Shown: positions 50,449 through 60,902 of the stretch, one piece after another
How positions within the stretch are numbered: the first letter of the stretch is position 1
Layout of the letters: each line of letters begins with the position of its first letter
DNA from: Mycolicibacterium aurum
Lineage (GTDB): Bacteria; Actinomycetota; Actinomycetes; Mycobacteriales; Mycobacteriaceae
Assembly: GCF_900637195.1 (NCBI RefSeq)
Contig: NZ_LR134356.1
Coordinates: 5,332,001 to 5,396,000, forward strand
DNA length: 64,000 nt
Direction of reading: 5' to 3'
Program-made: the position numbers and the translations under genes
The notes under the pieces: model-generated
The model's database searches: none
Seen by the model: the letters and a program-made list of their open reading frames with translations, nothing else
Told to the model about the DNA's origin: nothing

Positions 50449-51393
50449 TCAATTCCTCCATGGAAGTTCGTGGCTCTGGCCGGACGCGGGGCGCGGGTGT
50501 CCGTCGATGCCGGCACCGGCGCCCACGTCGATCGCGATGTTGTCGAGCAGCCGGGTGCGTCCCAGTCTGGCGGCGATCAGCATCCGGGCAGCACCCTCGG
50601 CAGGGGCGGGTCCGAGCATCGGATCGCGTACTTCCAGGTAATCGACGACGGCAGCCGGCACCTCGTCCAACACGGCGCGGGCCGCATCGAGCGCGGCCGC
50701 CACGCCGTTCGAGGCCGCATACATTCCGGCCAACAGCGCCGACGACAGCGCACCGGCCTGCTCCCGCTCGTCAGGGTCGAGGTAGCGGTTGCGCGACGAC
50801 ATCGCCAACCCGTCGGGCTCCCGCACGATCGGCACCCCGACGACCTCGACCCCGACATCGAGATCCGCGACCATCTGCCTGATCAGGACCAGCTGCTGAT
50901 AGTCCTTCTCGCCGAAGTAGGCCCGATCCGGGTGCACGGTGTTGAACAGCTTCAGCACGACCGTCAGGACACCCGCGAAATGCGTTGGGCGAGATGCCCC
51001 CTCGAGCTCCGCGCCGGCCGGCCCCGGATGCACGGTGGTACGCATGCCGTGCGGGTACACCTCGTCGGCGGTAGGGGTGAACGCGATCTCGACGCCCTCG
51101 GCGCGCAGAGCGGCGAGATCGTCGTCCAGCGTGCGCGGGTAGGCGTCGAGGTCCTCCCCCGCGCCGAACTGCAACGGGTTCACGAAGATCGACACCGCCA
51201 CAACGGCACCGGGCACCCGTTTGGCGGCCCGGATCAGCGTCAGATGCCCCTCATGCAGAGCGCCCATCGTGGGTACCAGCACGATCCGCCGCCCCGTGGC
51301 GCGCAATGCCCGCGTCACGTCGGACACCTCCCGCGGCCGCGAATACACGTTCAGCTGGCCCGCGACGAACTTGGGGGCATTGCGACTGGTCAT
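50449..51393 (-). CDS. panC: PanC, pantothenate synthetase
   Basis: A 314-residue enzyme joining pantoate and beta-alanine with ATP. Motifs VPTMGALHEGHLTLI (HxGH-type ATP site), IFVNPLQF and the KMSKS-like SSRNRYLDPDER are present and the length matches M. tuberculosis PanC (309). ATG 51393 overlaps the Rv3603c-like stop by one base. The beta-alanine-forming panD, normally directly downstream, is missing here, so beta-alanine must come from another locus or source. Confidence 0.96.
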   Translation of the reverse strand: MTSRNAPKFVAGQLNVYSRPREVSDVTRALRATGRRIVLVPTMGALHEGHLTLIRAAKRVPGAVVAVSIFVNPLQFGAGEDLDAYPRTLDDDLAALRAEGVEIAFTPTADEVYPHGMRTTVHPGPAGAELEGASRPTHFAGVLTVVLKLFNTVHPDRAYFGEKDYQQLVLIRQMVADLDVGVEVVGVPIVREPDGLAMSSRNRYLDPDEREQAGALSSALLAGMYAASNGVAAALDAARAVLDEVPAAVVDYLEVRDPMLGPAPAEGAARMLIAARLGRTRLLDNIAIDVGAGAGIDGHPRPASGQSHELPWRN

Positions 51394-52337
51394 CACTGTC
51401 CTGCTTCCGCCAACACCTCGAACACCGCACCCGGAGCGTGCGCGCGCTGCGCCGTGCGCCACGAATTCGCCCGATAGGCCTGGGCCACATCGGGATTGAC
51501 TTCACCGAGGGCATGCAGGTGGCGTGCCACCGCCTCGGCGTCGCCGCGCGCCACCGGACCGGTGAGCGCAGCCTGTCCACGCTGCAGCGCATTGTCGAGC
51601 GCCGCGCGGGCCAGCGGGCCCACGATCCGCTCCGCGATGCCGCCGGGGGTGTCGGCGACGGTCTCCTGGCCCAACAGTTCCTGACCCCACAGCGCGGCCC
51701 GCAGCGCGTCGACCGCGTCGAGAAGCACCGTCACGACGTGGTTGCTGGAGTGCGCCAGTGCCGCGTGATAGAGCTTTCGGGCATCCTCGCGGACCCGGAA
51801 CGGCTCGCCACCGATCTCCAGCACCAGCGACTGCGCGATCGCATAGCCGACCTCGTCGCCCGCGGTGATGCCGAAGCAGGTGCCACGCAGCCGGTCCACG
51901 TCCTCCTCGGTGCCGACGAATGTCATCGCCGGATGGATGGCGAGCGTGATGCAGCCCAACTCGGCAAGGGGCGCGAGCAGGCCGATCCCGTTGGCCCCTG
52001 ACGTGTGGACGACGATGGTGGCCGGGCGCACCGCGCCGGTGGCGGCGAGGCCGGCAATCAGCGCCGGCAGTTCGGCGTCGGGAACGGCAAGCAGAAGCAG
52101 CTCAGCCCGTGCCGCTACTTCGTCGACCGGCAGGATCGGGGTGTCGGGGAGCCACTGGCGCACCCGCTCGCGCGAGGCGCGGGAGACAGCACTGCAACCG
52201 ACGACGACGTGTTCGACGCGTTCGAGCGCCACCCCCAGAGCGGTACCGACCCGCCCCGCCGAGATCACACCGATCGTCAGCCGGGCCGGACGTAGTCCGT
52301 CGTGCGGAGCGCTCCCGCCGGCGGGGGGCTGCACCAT
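51393..52337 (-). CDS. Rossmann-fold NAD(P)-binding protein (DUF2520, Rv3603c family)
   Basis: A 314-residue protein with a dinucleotide-binding N-terminus (IGVISAGRVGTALGVAL, about residues 22-38) and a C-terminal helical DUF2520 domain (AIHPAMTFVGTEEDVDRL, HAALAHSSNHVVTVLLDAVDAL). It belongs to the 6-phosphogluconate-dehydrogenase-like group and has been suggested as a ketopantoate-reductase analogue because of linkage to panC; that is inference. It is upstream of panC with a 1-base overlap. Confidence 0.87.
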   Translation of the reverse strand: MVQPPAGGSAPHDGLRPARLTIGVISAGRVGTALGVALERVEHVVVGCSAVSRASRERVRQWLPDTPILPVDEVAARAELLLLAVPDAELPALIAGLAATGAVRPATIVVHTSGANGIGLLAPLAELGCITLAIHPAMTFVGTEEDVDRLRGTCFGITAGDEVGYAIAQSLVLEIGGEPFRVREDARKLYHAALAHSSNHVVTVLLDAVDALRAALWGQELLGQETVADTPGGIAERIVGPLARAALDNALQRGQAALTGPVARGDAEAVARHLHALGEVNPDVAQAYRANSWRTAQRAHAPGAVFEVLAEAGQ

Positions 52338-52415
52338 CGCAGTCGACCTCGCAGATTCTCATGGCTTCGTTCCGGTCTCGTCGCACGGGTACCGGACGGT
52401 CGCTATGAGCCTAGC

Positions 52416-53693
52416 TCAATCCTCGCGGCGCCTACGCCGCCCGCCGCCCGACGGGGATGCCTGCAATCGCGCCATGAGGTCCGCCACCGGCTGGCCGCCC
52501 TCATGGGCTCCGCGCTCGCCCTCGGGCTCAGGCTCGGGCTCGTCAGCCGCTGCGGTCTGCTGCTCGCCCGCCGCGGAATGCCTGCCACGGGGCGGCTCGG
52601 CCGCCGGGGGCGGGGCCGCCTCCGGCGCCGAGGGCTGCGGATCCGGTGCGCGGCGCCTGCCGACGTACTCGTCGTGAGCGCCGTTGGCCGGCGCCACCCA
52701 GTTGCTGCCCGGTTGCCCCGGCGGAATCCACTGCCCTTCAGCCGGAACCGGCTGCCACTGGGTGTGCGCGGGTGCGGGCTTGGGTTCGGGCGCGGGTTCG
52801 GGTGCCTGCGACGGCGGCTTCTGTGGTGGTGGCTGCTGTGGCGGTGGGGGCAGCCACGGGAACTGTGGAGCGGGCTGAACCGGCGGGCGTTGCTGGGGAG
52901 CCTGCGGTTGCGGGGTGGGCGCTTGCGGCTGGGGGGTGGGCGCTTGCGGCTGCGGCGGGGGCGCCTGCGGCGGGGACGGCGGTGGCGACGCTGCCCACCG
53001 GGGTTCCGCGCCTGCTTGCGCGCCATGCCTGCGCTCGGGGGTCGGTGCACCCGAGCGCCGGTGCGCGCCGACCGGTTCGCTGGGTTGCGGCGACCACTCG
53101 TGCTCCGGCGGATGCGGCTCGGCGGGGACGTCGATGATCGGGCTCTCGTCGGTCTCGGGTGCGAAGAGATCCTCGGCGGGCTTGGCGTCGTCCTCGGTGT
53201 CGATGCGGCTGCTGCTCACCCGTCCGGCGGTGCGTTCCGTCTCAATCGCGGGGCGATGCGAGAGGTCGGCGTCGAACAGATACTCCAGGTTGGCGCGCAG
53301 CGCGGCGAGTTCGGCACGCAGCGACGCCACCTCGTCTGCGGACTGCGCGCGGACCTCGGATGCCAGCTCACGCCGCAACTGCGATTCCACCGCCAGCTCG
53401 TACTCACGCCGCGCCGAGATCTCCCGCTCGAGTTGAAGGTCGTACACCAGCTTGAGATCGCGCACCTTGGCCTGGTCGGTGTCGCTCTGCCTGCGATAGA
53501 TCACCGAGACGAAGGCAGCCACCACGGCGGCCCACAGCGCGAGAATGACTGCCAGCTTGAGCAACTCGACGCGATTGGTGAAAACCAGCGCCGAACTGGC
53601 GGCGATGGCCAACACCAGCAACACTGTCATCAGGATCCAACCCGGCCTTCGGCCACCGCGTCTGAGGCGGCCGCCGCGGGTCGGATCGGTCAT
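52416..53693 (-). CDS. Membrane protein with coiled coil and Pro-rich tail (Rv3604c family)
   Basis: A 425-residue protein: basic N-terminus, two hydrophobic segments (residues about 20-38 and 45-65), a Glu/Arg/Ala-rich coiled-coil region (about 85-140) and a long Pro/Gln/Ala-rich region (about 225-400) with PQPQAPT repeats. It corresponds to Rv3604c; function unknown, conserved in the folate operon neighbourhood of mycobacteria. Length varies in relatives because of the repeat region. It lies between Rv3603c-like (78-base gap) and the DUF3180 gene. Confidence 0.85.
   Translation of the reverse strand: MTDPTRGGRLRRGGRRPGWILMTVLLVLAIAASSALVFTNRVELLKLAVILALWAAVVAAFVSVIYRRQSDTDQAKVRDLKLVYDLQLEREISARREYELAVESQLRRELASEVRAQSADEVASLRAELAALRANLEYLFDADLSHRPAIETERTAGRVSSSRIDTEDDAKPAEDLFAPETDESPIIDVPAEPHPPEHEWSPQPSEPVGAHRRSGAPTPERRHGAQAGAEPRWAASPPPSPPQAPPPQPQAPTPQPQAPTPQPQAPQQRPPVQPAPQFPWLPPPPQQPPPQKPPSQAPEPAPEPKPAPAHTQWQPVPAEGQWIPPGQPGSNWVAPANGAHDEYVGRRRAPDPQPSAPEAAPPPAAEPPRGRHSAAGEQQTAAADEPEPEPEGERGAHEGGQPVADLMARLQASPSGGGRRRRRED
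52912..52953. repeat. 21-base tandem duplication coding Pro-Gln repeats
   Basis: Two adjacent 21-base copies (52912-52932 and 52933-52953) differ only at the last base and encode Pro-Gln-Ala-Pro-Thr-Pro-Gln units in the Pro-rich tail of the Rv3604c-like protein. Confidence 0.8.
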
Positions 53694-53771
53694 GGGCCGA
53701 CTGTACCTGCCAACGGTGCCCTGGCGTGTCGACCTGCACGGCGATTCTTCCTACCCACCCCGACGTTTCGG

Positions 53772-54248
53772 TCAGCCGGGAGCCGGGTCGGCATCGGGCG
53801 CCGGATCGTCGGGCGAGCGGCAGCACTGCTGCAGCCACAGCGCCGCCACCACGAGTGCGAGCGCACACAGCGCAGCCACCACGGCACCTGAGGTGTCCTC
53901 TGCGGCAACGCGCAAACTGCTACGCCGGGGCAGCAGGTACACGACCACCGCCAGCCACCATCCGAGAACCACGCTGCCCATCCATGCCGACGCCTTGGCG
54001 ATCACCACCGAGCGGGCCACCGCAAGCGGATGCAGGCGGCCCCGACCCACCCCGATCTCGCCGTCCCGGATCCTGGCGCGCACGAAGAAGCCCCAGCCCG
54101 CGATCGCGACGGCGACACCGAGCAGCGACATCCCGGTCCACAGCGTGATCGGGGGAAATGCCCGGTAGACGACGTACATCAGCAGGTAGCCGACCACCGC
54201 GGTCGCGCCGACGGCGATGGCCAGCTCCCGCGTGCGCGTCGTACCCAT
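53772..54248 (-). CDS. DUF3180 membrane protein (Rv3605c family)
   Basis: A 158-residue protein with four hydrophobic segments (ELAIAVGATAVVGYLLMYVV, ITLWTGMSLLGVAVAIAGWGF, a third around WMGSVVLGWWLAVVVYLL, a fourth in GAVVAALCALALVVAALWL). It is the conserved membrane protein following folK in mycobacterial folate operons; function unknown. ATG 54248 overlaps the folK stop by one base. Confidence 0.87.
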   Translation of the reverse strand: MGTTRTRELAIAVGATAVVGYLLMYVVYRAFPPITLWTGMSLLGVAVAIAGWGFFVRARIRDGEIGVGRGRLHPLAVARSVVIAKASAWMGSVVLGWWLAVVVYLLPRRSSLRVAAEDTSGAVVAALCALALVVAALWLQQCCRSPDDPAPDADPAPG

Positions 54249-54778
54249 CAGCTCAGGTTTCCGGTCCGCAGTGTCAGCTCGGTCCGTCGCACACCGGCCC
54301 GCTCGGCCGGGGCGAGGGCATCCAGATGCGCTGCCACGGCGCGGGCATGGCCCGCGACCGTCAACGTCGCGCTCGGGTCGGCGGCGAGCCAGGGCACCAG
54401 CACGAACGCGCGCTCGTGCGCGTAGGGATGAGGCAGCGTCAGGACGTCGTCACCGACCGTCACCTCACCGTCGGCGCCGTCGCAGCGGATGATGTCGACG
54501 TCCAGTGTGCGCGGGCCCCAGCGCGTTTCGCGCACCCGGCCGGCCGCGTTCTCCAGATGGTGGGCCAGCCGCAGCCAGCCGTAGGCATCGAGCGCCGGAT
54601 CCTCGGCGAGGACAACAGCATTGAGGAACGGACCCTGCTCGACGTTGCCCCATGCGTCGGTCTCGTACACCGGCGACACCGCCGTCACCGCCGAACCCAG
54701 CCCGTCGACCACAGACTGCAGATTTGCCAGCCGGTCGCCGAGATTGGACCCGATGGACAGCACGACCGCCGTCGTCAC
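54248..54778 (-). CDS. folK: FolK, HPPK of folate synthesis
   Basis: A 176-residue 6-hydroxymethyl-7,8-dihydropterin pyrophosphokinase. The family motifs LSIGSNLGDRLANL, the pterin-contacting YETDAWG and the Mg/ATP motif RWGPRTLDVDII are complete. It transfers pyrophosphate from ATP to the pterin for FolP. The ATG at 54778 overlaps the folB stop by 4 bases. Slightly shorter than the tuberculosis protein but complete. Confidence 0.95.
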   Translation of the reverse strand: MTTAVVLSIGSNLGDRLANLQSVVDGLGSAVTAVSPVYETDAWGNVEQGPFLNAVVLAEDPALDAYGWLRLAHHLENAAGRVRETRWGPRTLDVDIIRCDGADGEVTVGDDVLTLPHPYAHERAFVLVPWLAADPSATLTVAGHARAVAAHLDALAPAERAGVRRTELTLRTGNLS

Positions 54779-55158
54779 CGGTCGGGTCCCCTGCCGCCGC
54801 GCCGGGACCTGCGCGCTACCACAGCGACGTCGTTGAACTGCAATGGAATTGGCGCGGACGGCTTGTGCACCACGACCTCGACCGCGTGCACCCGCTCATC
54901 GCCCATCACGTCGTCGGCGATCTCGCCTGCCACGGTCTCGATGAGTTGCTTGGGCGGCCCTGCCACGATGTCGGCCGCCCGCTGCGCCAGCACACCGTAG
55001 TCGACGGTGTCGGCCAGATCATCGCTGGCCGCTGCCGCAGCCAGGTCTATCCACACGGTGATGTCCACCACGAAGTCCTGGCCGTCGCGGCGTTCGTGGT
55101 CGAACACGCCGTGATTGCCGCGGACCGTCAGCCCGCGCAGTTCGATTCGATCAGCCAT
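54775..55158 (-). CDS. folB: FolB, dihydroneopterin aldolase
   Basis: A 127-residue enzyme that converts 7,8-dihydroneopterin to 6-hydroxymethyl-dihydropterin. The family features RIELRGLTVRGNHGVFDHE (catalytic Glu region), DTVDYGVLAQRAADIV and VEVVVHKPSAPIPLQF with the catalytic Lys are intact. The ATG at 55158 gives the family N-terminus and overlaps folP by 8 bases. Confidence 0.95.
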   Translation of the reverse strand: MADRIELRGLTVRGNHGVFDHERRDGQDFVVDITVWIDLAAAAASDDLADTVDYGVLAQRAADIVAGPPKQLIETVAGEIADDVMGDERVHAVEVVVHKPSAPIPLQFNDVAVVARRSRRGGRGPDR

Positions 55159-55978
55159 TCGATCCCGCCTGCCATGCCGACACCACCGAAAGCGCGTCGA
55201 CCGACGCGCGCACGTCATGCACCCGGACACCCCAGACTCCGTGCCATCCCGCCAGGGCCGAGATGACGGCGGTGGCGGTTTCGCGACCCGCCGGTGGCCG
55301 TGGTTCGCCATCGCCGCCGGCGAGGAGGCTACCGAGGAAGCGTTTGCGGGACGCCCCGACGAGCACCGGGATGCCGGTGCCCACCAGCTCGGGCAGCGCG
55401 TGCAGCAATGCCCAATTGTGCTGTGCCGTCTTGGCGAATCCCAGCCCCGGATCGATGATCACCTTGGCGGGATCCACGCCGGCGGCGACCGCGGCGTCCA
55501 CTCCGGCCATCAGCTCGTCGCGCACCTCGACGACCACGTCACCGTACGGCGGCACCTCGTGCGGTCGGTCACCTCCCACCGAACGCCAGTGCATCAGCAC
55601 CCACGGGACACCGGCGTCGGCGACCACCCGCACCATGTCCGGATCGGCCCGTCCGCCGGAGACGTCGTTGACGATCTGGGCGCCGTTCTCCAGCGCAGCC
55701 TGCGCGACCGCAGCGTGCATCGTGTCGATGCTCACCGTGATCCCTTGCTGGGCAAGTTCTTTCACTACAGGCAGGACTCGGGCCGTCTCGACCTCGGGGT
55801 CTACCCGAGTGGCGCCTGGCCGCGTCGACTCCCCACCGACGTCGACGATGGCGGCACCCTGCGCTACCAGTTCCACGCCGTGGGTCACCGCGCGGTCGCG
55901 GTCCAGGAACAAGCCCCCGTCGGAGAACGAGTCGTCGGTGACATTGACGACCCCCATCACTTGCACGCGCGCCTTCAC
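55151..55978 (-). CDS. folP1: FolP1, dihydropteroate synthase (sulfonamide target)
   Basis: About 275 residues, TIM-barrel enzyme that joins pterin pyrophosphate with p-aminobenzoate. Key motifs: MGVVNVTDDSFSDGG, DVGGESTRPGA, NDVSGG, DPGLGFAKTAQHN, GASRKRFLG and VRVHDV. Positions linked to sulfone resistance in leprosy relatives (the Thr-Arg-Pro loop STRPG) are wild type. GTG start at 55978 overlaps the folE stop (GTGA). Confidence 0.95.
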   Translation of the reverse strand: MKARVQVMGVVNVTDDSFSDGGLFLDRDRAVTHGVELVAQGAAIVDVGGESTRPGATRVDPEVETARVLPVVKELAQQGITVSIDTMHAAVAQAALENGAQIVNDVSGGRADPDMVRVVADAGVPWVLMHWRSVGGDRPHEVPPYGDVVVEVRDELMAGVDAAVAAGVDPAKVIIDPGLGFAKTAQHNWALLHALPELVGTGIPVLVGASRKRFLGSLLAGGDGEPRPPAGRETATAVISALAGWHGVWGVRVHDVRASVDALSVVSAWQAGSNG

Positions 55979-56586
55979 CTGCGCAGGATCAGATCCAGAG
56001 CCTCGGCCCGAGAGGCATTGTCGTGCTTGAACTGCCCGCGCACCGCCGACGTCGTCGTCGTCGCACCAGGTTTGCGGACACCACGCATCGCCATGCACAG
56101 GTGCTCGGCCTCGATCACCACGATCGCGCCGCGCGGATCCAGCTTGCGCATCAACGCGTCGGCGATCTGCGCGGTGAGCCGCTCCTGCACCTGGGGGCGC
56201 TTGGCGTACAGATCCACCAGCCGTGCGATCTTCGACAACCCGGTCACGCGTCCGTCCACCCCCGGGATGTAGCCGACGTGCGCGACGCCGTGGAACGCCA
56301 CCAGGTGGTGCTCGCACGTCGAGTACATCGGGATCTCCTTGACCAACACCAGCTCGTCGTGCTGCTCGTCGAAGGTGGTGTTGAGCACCGTATCCGGGTC
56401 GGTGTACAGGCCGGCGAACATCTCGCGGTAGGCACGGGCCACCCGGGCAGGGGTATCCGCCAGACCGTGCCGGTCGGGATCTTCACCGACGGCGATCAGC
56501 AGCTCGCGGACAGCCGCCTCCGCACGGGCCTGATCGAAATCCTCGTCGGTGAGGGTGGTGGAGTGATTGCTGGGCGACCGCGTCAT
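55975..56586 (-). CDS. folE: FolE, GTP cyclohydrolase I
   Basis: A 203-residue enzyme that opens GTP to dihydroneopterin triphosphate, the first folate step. Zinc ligands are in YSTCEHHLVAF and the LCMAMRGV segment (Cys and His), with HVGYIPG and KRPQVQERL typical of the family. ATG 56586 is chosen (CGGAG about 7 bases upstream); ATG 56613 would overlap ftsH. It follows ftsH closely in the conserved ftsH-folE-folP-folB-folK order. Confidence 0.95.
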   Translation of the reverse strand: MTRSPSNHSTTLTDEDFDQARAEAAVRELLIAVGEDPDRHGLADTPARVARAYREMFAGLYTDPDTVLNTTFDEQHDELVLVKEIPMYSTCEHHLVAFHGVAHVGYIPGVDGRVTGLSKIARLVDLYAKRPQVQERLTAQIADALMRKLDPRGAIVVIEAEHLCMAMRGVRKPGATTTTSAVRGQFKHDNASRAEALDLILRR

Positions 56587-56605
56587 CGAAGTCTCCGTTC
56601 GGGTG

Positions 56606-58957
<2,352 letters not shown>

Positions 58958-59150
58958 TGATGTGTGCGGCCGGAGTTCGGTGCTCCCGCCAAATCCTTCC
59001 AATATGCGCAGCTGGAAAAGTCAAGGCTACCGCTAGACCAACGTGCCGGAGTTCCCGGCGGCCGTGCTGCGTGCGCCCGGGCTGCATCCGGCGCGGGAAT
59101 TCGGCCCATTTGGCGGATCTGTGCGCACACTGGAGCGCGTGCGTGAGCGG

Positions 59151-60086
59151 ATGGTCCAGACGAATGGGGTGACGCTTCGGGTTACCGAAGCCGGCGAGCC
59201 GGGGGCTCCCGTCGTGGTGCTGTGTCACGGTTTCCCCGAGTTGGCGTACACGTGGCGCCACCAGGTGACGGCGCTCGCCGACGCGGGCTTCCACGTGCTG
59301 GCGCCGGATCAGCGGGGCTACGGCGGGTCGGACAGACCCGAATCCGTCGACGTCTACAACGTCGCGGAGCTGAGCGCTGACGTGGTCGGGCTCCTCGACT
59401 CGGAAATCTGCGGAGGCGCCGACACCGCCGCGCTGATCGGCCACGACTTCGGCGCGGTCGTCGCATGGGGCGCGCCGTTGCTGCACCCGGACCGGTTCTG
59501 GGCGGTCGGCGGGCTGAGTCTGCCACCCGTGCCGCGGCCGAGGGTGCCCACGACGCAGGCGTTCCGCCGGGTGTTCGCCGACCGGTTCATGTACATCCTG
59601 TACTTCCAGGAGGAGGGGCCCGCCGACGCCGAACTCGACCGCGACCCGGCGACGACGTTCCGGCGGCTGTTCGCGATGACGACGACGGGCGCCGAGATGG
59701 TCGGCGACGCGGGACCGCAGGGCTTCCTGGACCGCATCCCCGAGCCGGGCTCGCTGCCGTCGTGGATCAGCCAGGAGGACTTCGACGTCTACGTCGACGA
59801 GTTCACCCGCGGCGGATTCACCGCGCCGCTGAACTGGTACCGCTGCTTCGACCTGAACTGGGAGCTGACCGCGAACCCGCCCGCGCCGACGATCACGGTG
59901 CCCGCGCTGTTCATCGGCGGCACCGACGACGCGACGCTGGCGTACACGCCGCGCGACCGCGCCTGCGAGGTCGTCACCGGCGAGTACCGCGAGGTGATGA
60001 TCGACGGCGCCGGCCACTGGCTGACCGAGGAACGGCCCGACGAGGTGTCGCGGGTACTGGTGGACTTCCTCACACCTCTGCGCTGA
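59151..60086 (+). CDS. ephA: EphA-like epoxide hydrolase (alpha/beta fold)
   Basis: About 311 residues, close to M. tuberculosis EphA (Rv3617). Oxyanion motif LCHGFPELAYTWRHQ (HGFPE), nucleophile elbow GHDFGAVVAW with Asp as nucleophile, lid tyrosines in YILYFQEEGPAD and LNWYRCFD, and late HWLTEERPDEV with the catalytic His are present. This set fits an epoxide hydrolase that adds water to epoxides. Start is uncertain: ATG 59151, or GTG 59139 (four residues longer). Divergent from ftsH over a 190-base gap without recognised features. Confidence 0.92.
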   Translation: MVQTNGVTLRVTEAGEPGAPVVVLCHGFPELAYTWRHQVTALADAGFHVLAPDQRGYGGSDRPESVDVYNVAELSADVVGLLDSEICGGADTAALIGHDFGAVVAWGAPLLHPDRFWAVGGLSLPPVPRPRVPTTQAFRRVFADRFMYILYFQEEGPADAELDRDPATTFRRLFAMTTTGAEMVGDAGPQGFLDRIPEPGSLPSWISQEDFDVYVDEFTRGGFTAPLNWYRCFDLNWELTANPPAPTITVPALFIGGTDDATLAYTPRDRACEVVTGEYREVMIDGAGHWLTEERPDEVSRVLVDFLTPLR

Positions 60087-60164
60087 CACCCCTCGTCATC
60101 ACGAACACACCGGGGACAGGCGATGTGCGCCAACCGAATACGCGAAGGCGCTAGGGTGCCAGGC

Positions 60165-60902
60165 ATGCCGATCGCAGCGCGCGCCAGAACACTTCGGAAC
60201 ACGCTCGCCGCCGTCGCCGCAGGTGTTGTCACGGTCGCCGGGCTGACCGCCTGCGACGCACAGAGCGGTCCGACGTTGCAGCCGAGCGCCGACACCCGGC
60301 AGGTGACCGTCGTCGGCGAAGGCCAGGTCCAGGGCACCCCCGACACATTGACGATCAACGCATCGATGGAGTTCCTCGAACCCGATGCCACGTCGGCGAT
60401 GAACCAGACAAACGAACGTCAGCAGGCGGTCATCGACGGCCTGGTCGGCCTCGGGATCGACCGCTCCGACATCGCCACCACCGCGGCGGATCTGCAGCCG
60501 CAGTACGGCGCCACGGGCACCGCGATCTCGGCCTACCGGGCGACGAACTCGATCGATGTGAAGATCCGCGACCTCAACCGGGCGTCGGACGCGATCGGCC
60601 TCATCGTCAACACCGGCGGCAACGCGACACGCATCGGCTCGATCAGCTACTCCATCGAGGACGACTCACAGCTGGTCCGCGACGCCAGGGCGCGGGCGTT
60701 CGAGGACGCCAAGGACCGTGCCGGACAGTACGCCGAACTCTCCGGACTGGGCCTCGGCAAAGTCATCTCGATCTCCGAATCGGCCGGCTTGCCCCCGCCG
60801 ATCCCCATGCAGGCGCCACGGGCCATGGAGGCCGCGGTTCCGCTGGAGCCGGGTCAGCAGACCGTCGCGTTCTCGGTGACGGTCATCTGGGAGCTCACCT
60901 AG
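60165..60902 (+). CDS. lpqG: LpqG, SIMPL-domain lipoprotein
   Basis: A 245-residue lipoprotein: lipobox LTAC with Cys30, then a SIMPL (DUF541) domain (VTVVGEGQVQGTPDTLTI, AFEDAKDRAGQYAEL, QTVAFSVTVIWEL), the family that forms ring-like oligomers in the envelope. It resembles Rv3623 (LpqG); role unclear, perhaps envelope-stress related. ATG 60165 is chosen for its signal peptide. It converges on the molybdopterin oxidoreductase with a 4-base overlap. Confidence 0.9.
   Translation: MPIAARARTLRNTLAAVAAGVVTVAGLTACDAQSGPTLQPSADTRQVTVVGEGQVQGTPDTLTINASMEFLEPDATSAMNQTNERQQAVIDGLVGLGIDRSDIATTAADLQPQYGATGTAISAYRATNSIDVKIRDLNRASDAIGLIVNTGGNATRIGSISYSIEDDSQLVRDARARAFEDAKDRAGQYAELSGLGLGKVISISESAGLPPPIPMQAPRAMEAAVPLEPGQQTVAFSVTVIWELT

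Noticed and set aside
52780..52990. Repeats suggesting a CRISPR array
   Set aside because: The repeats are short, in frame, and encode Pro/Gln-rich protein; there are no spacers of uniform length and no cas genes.
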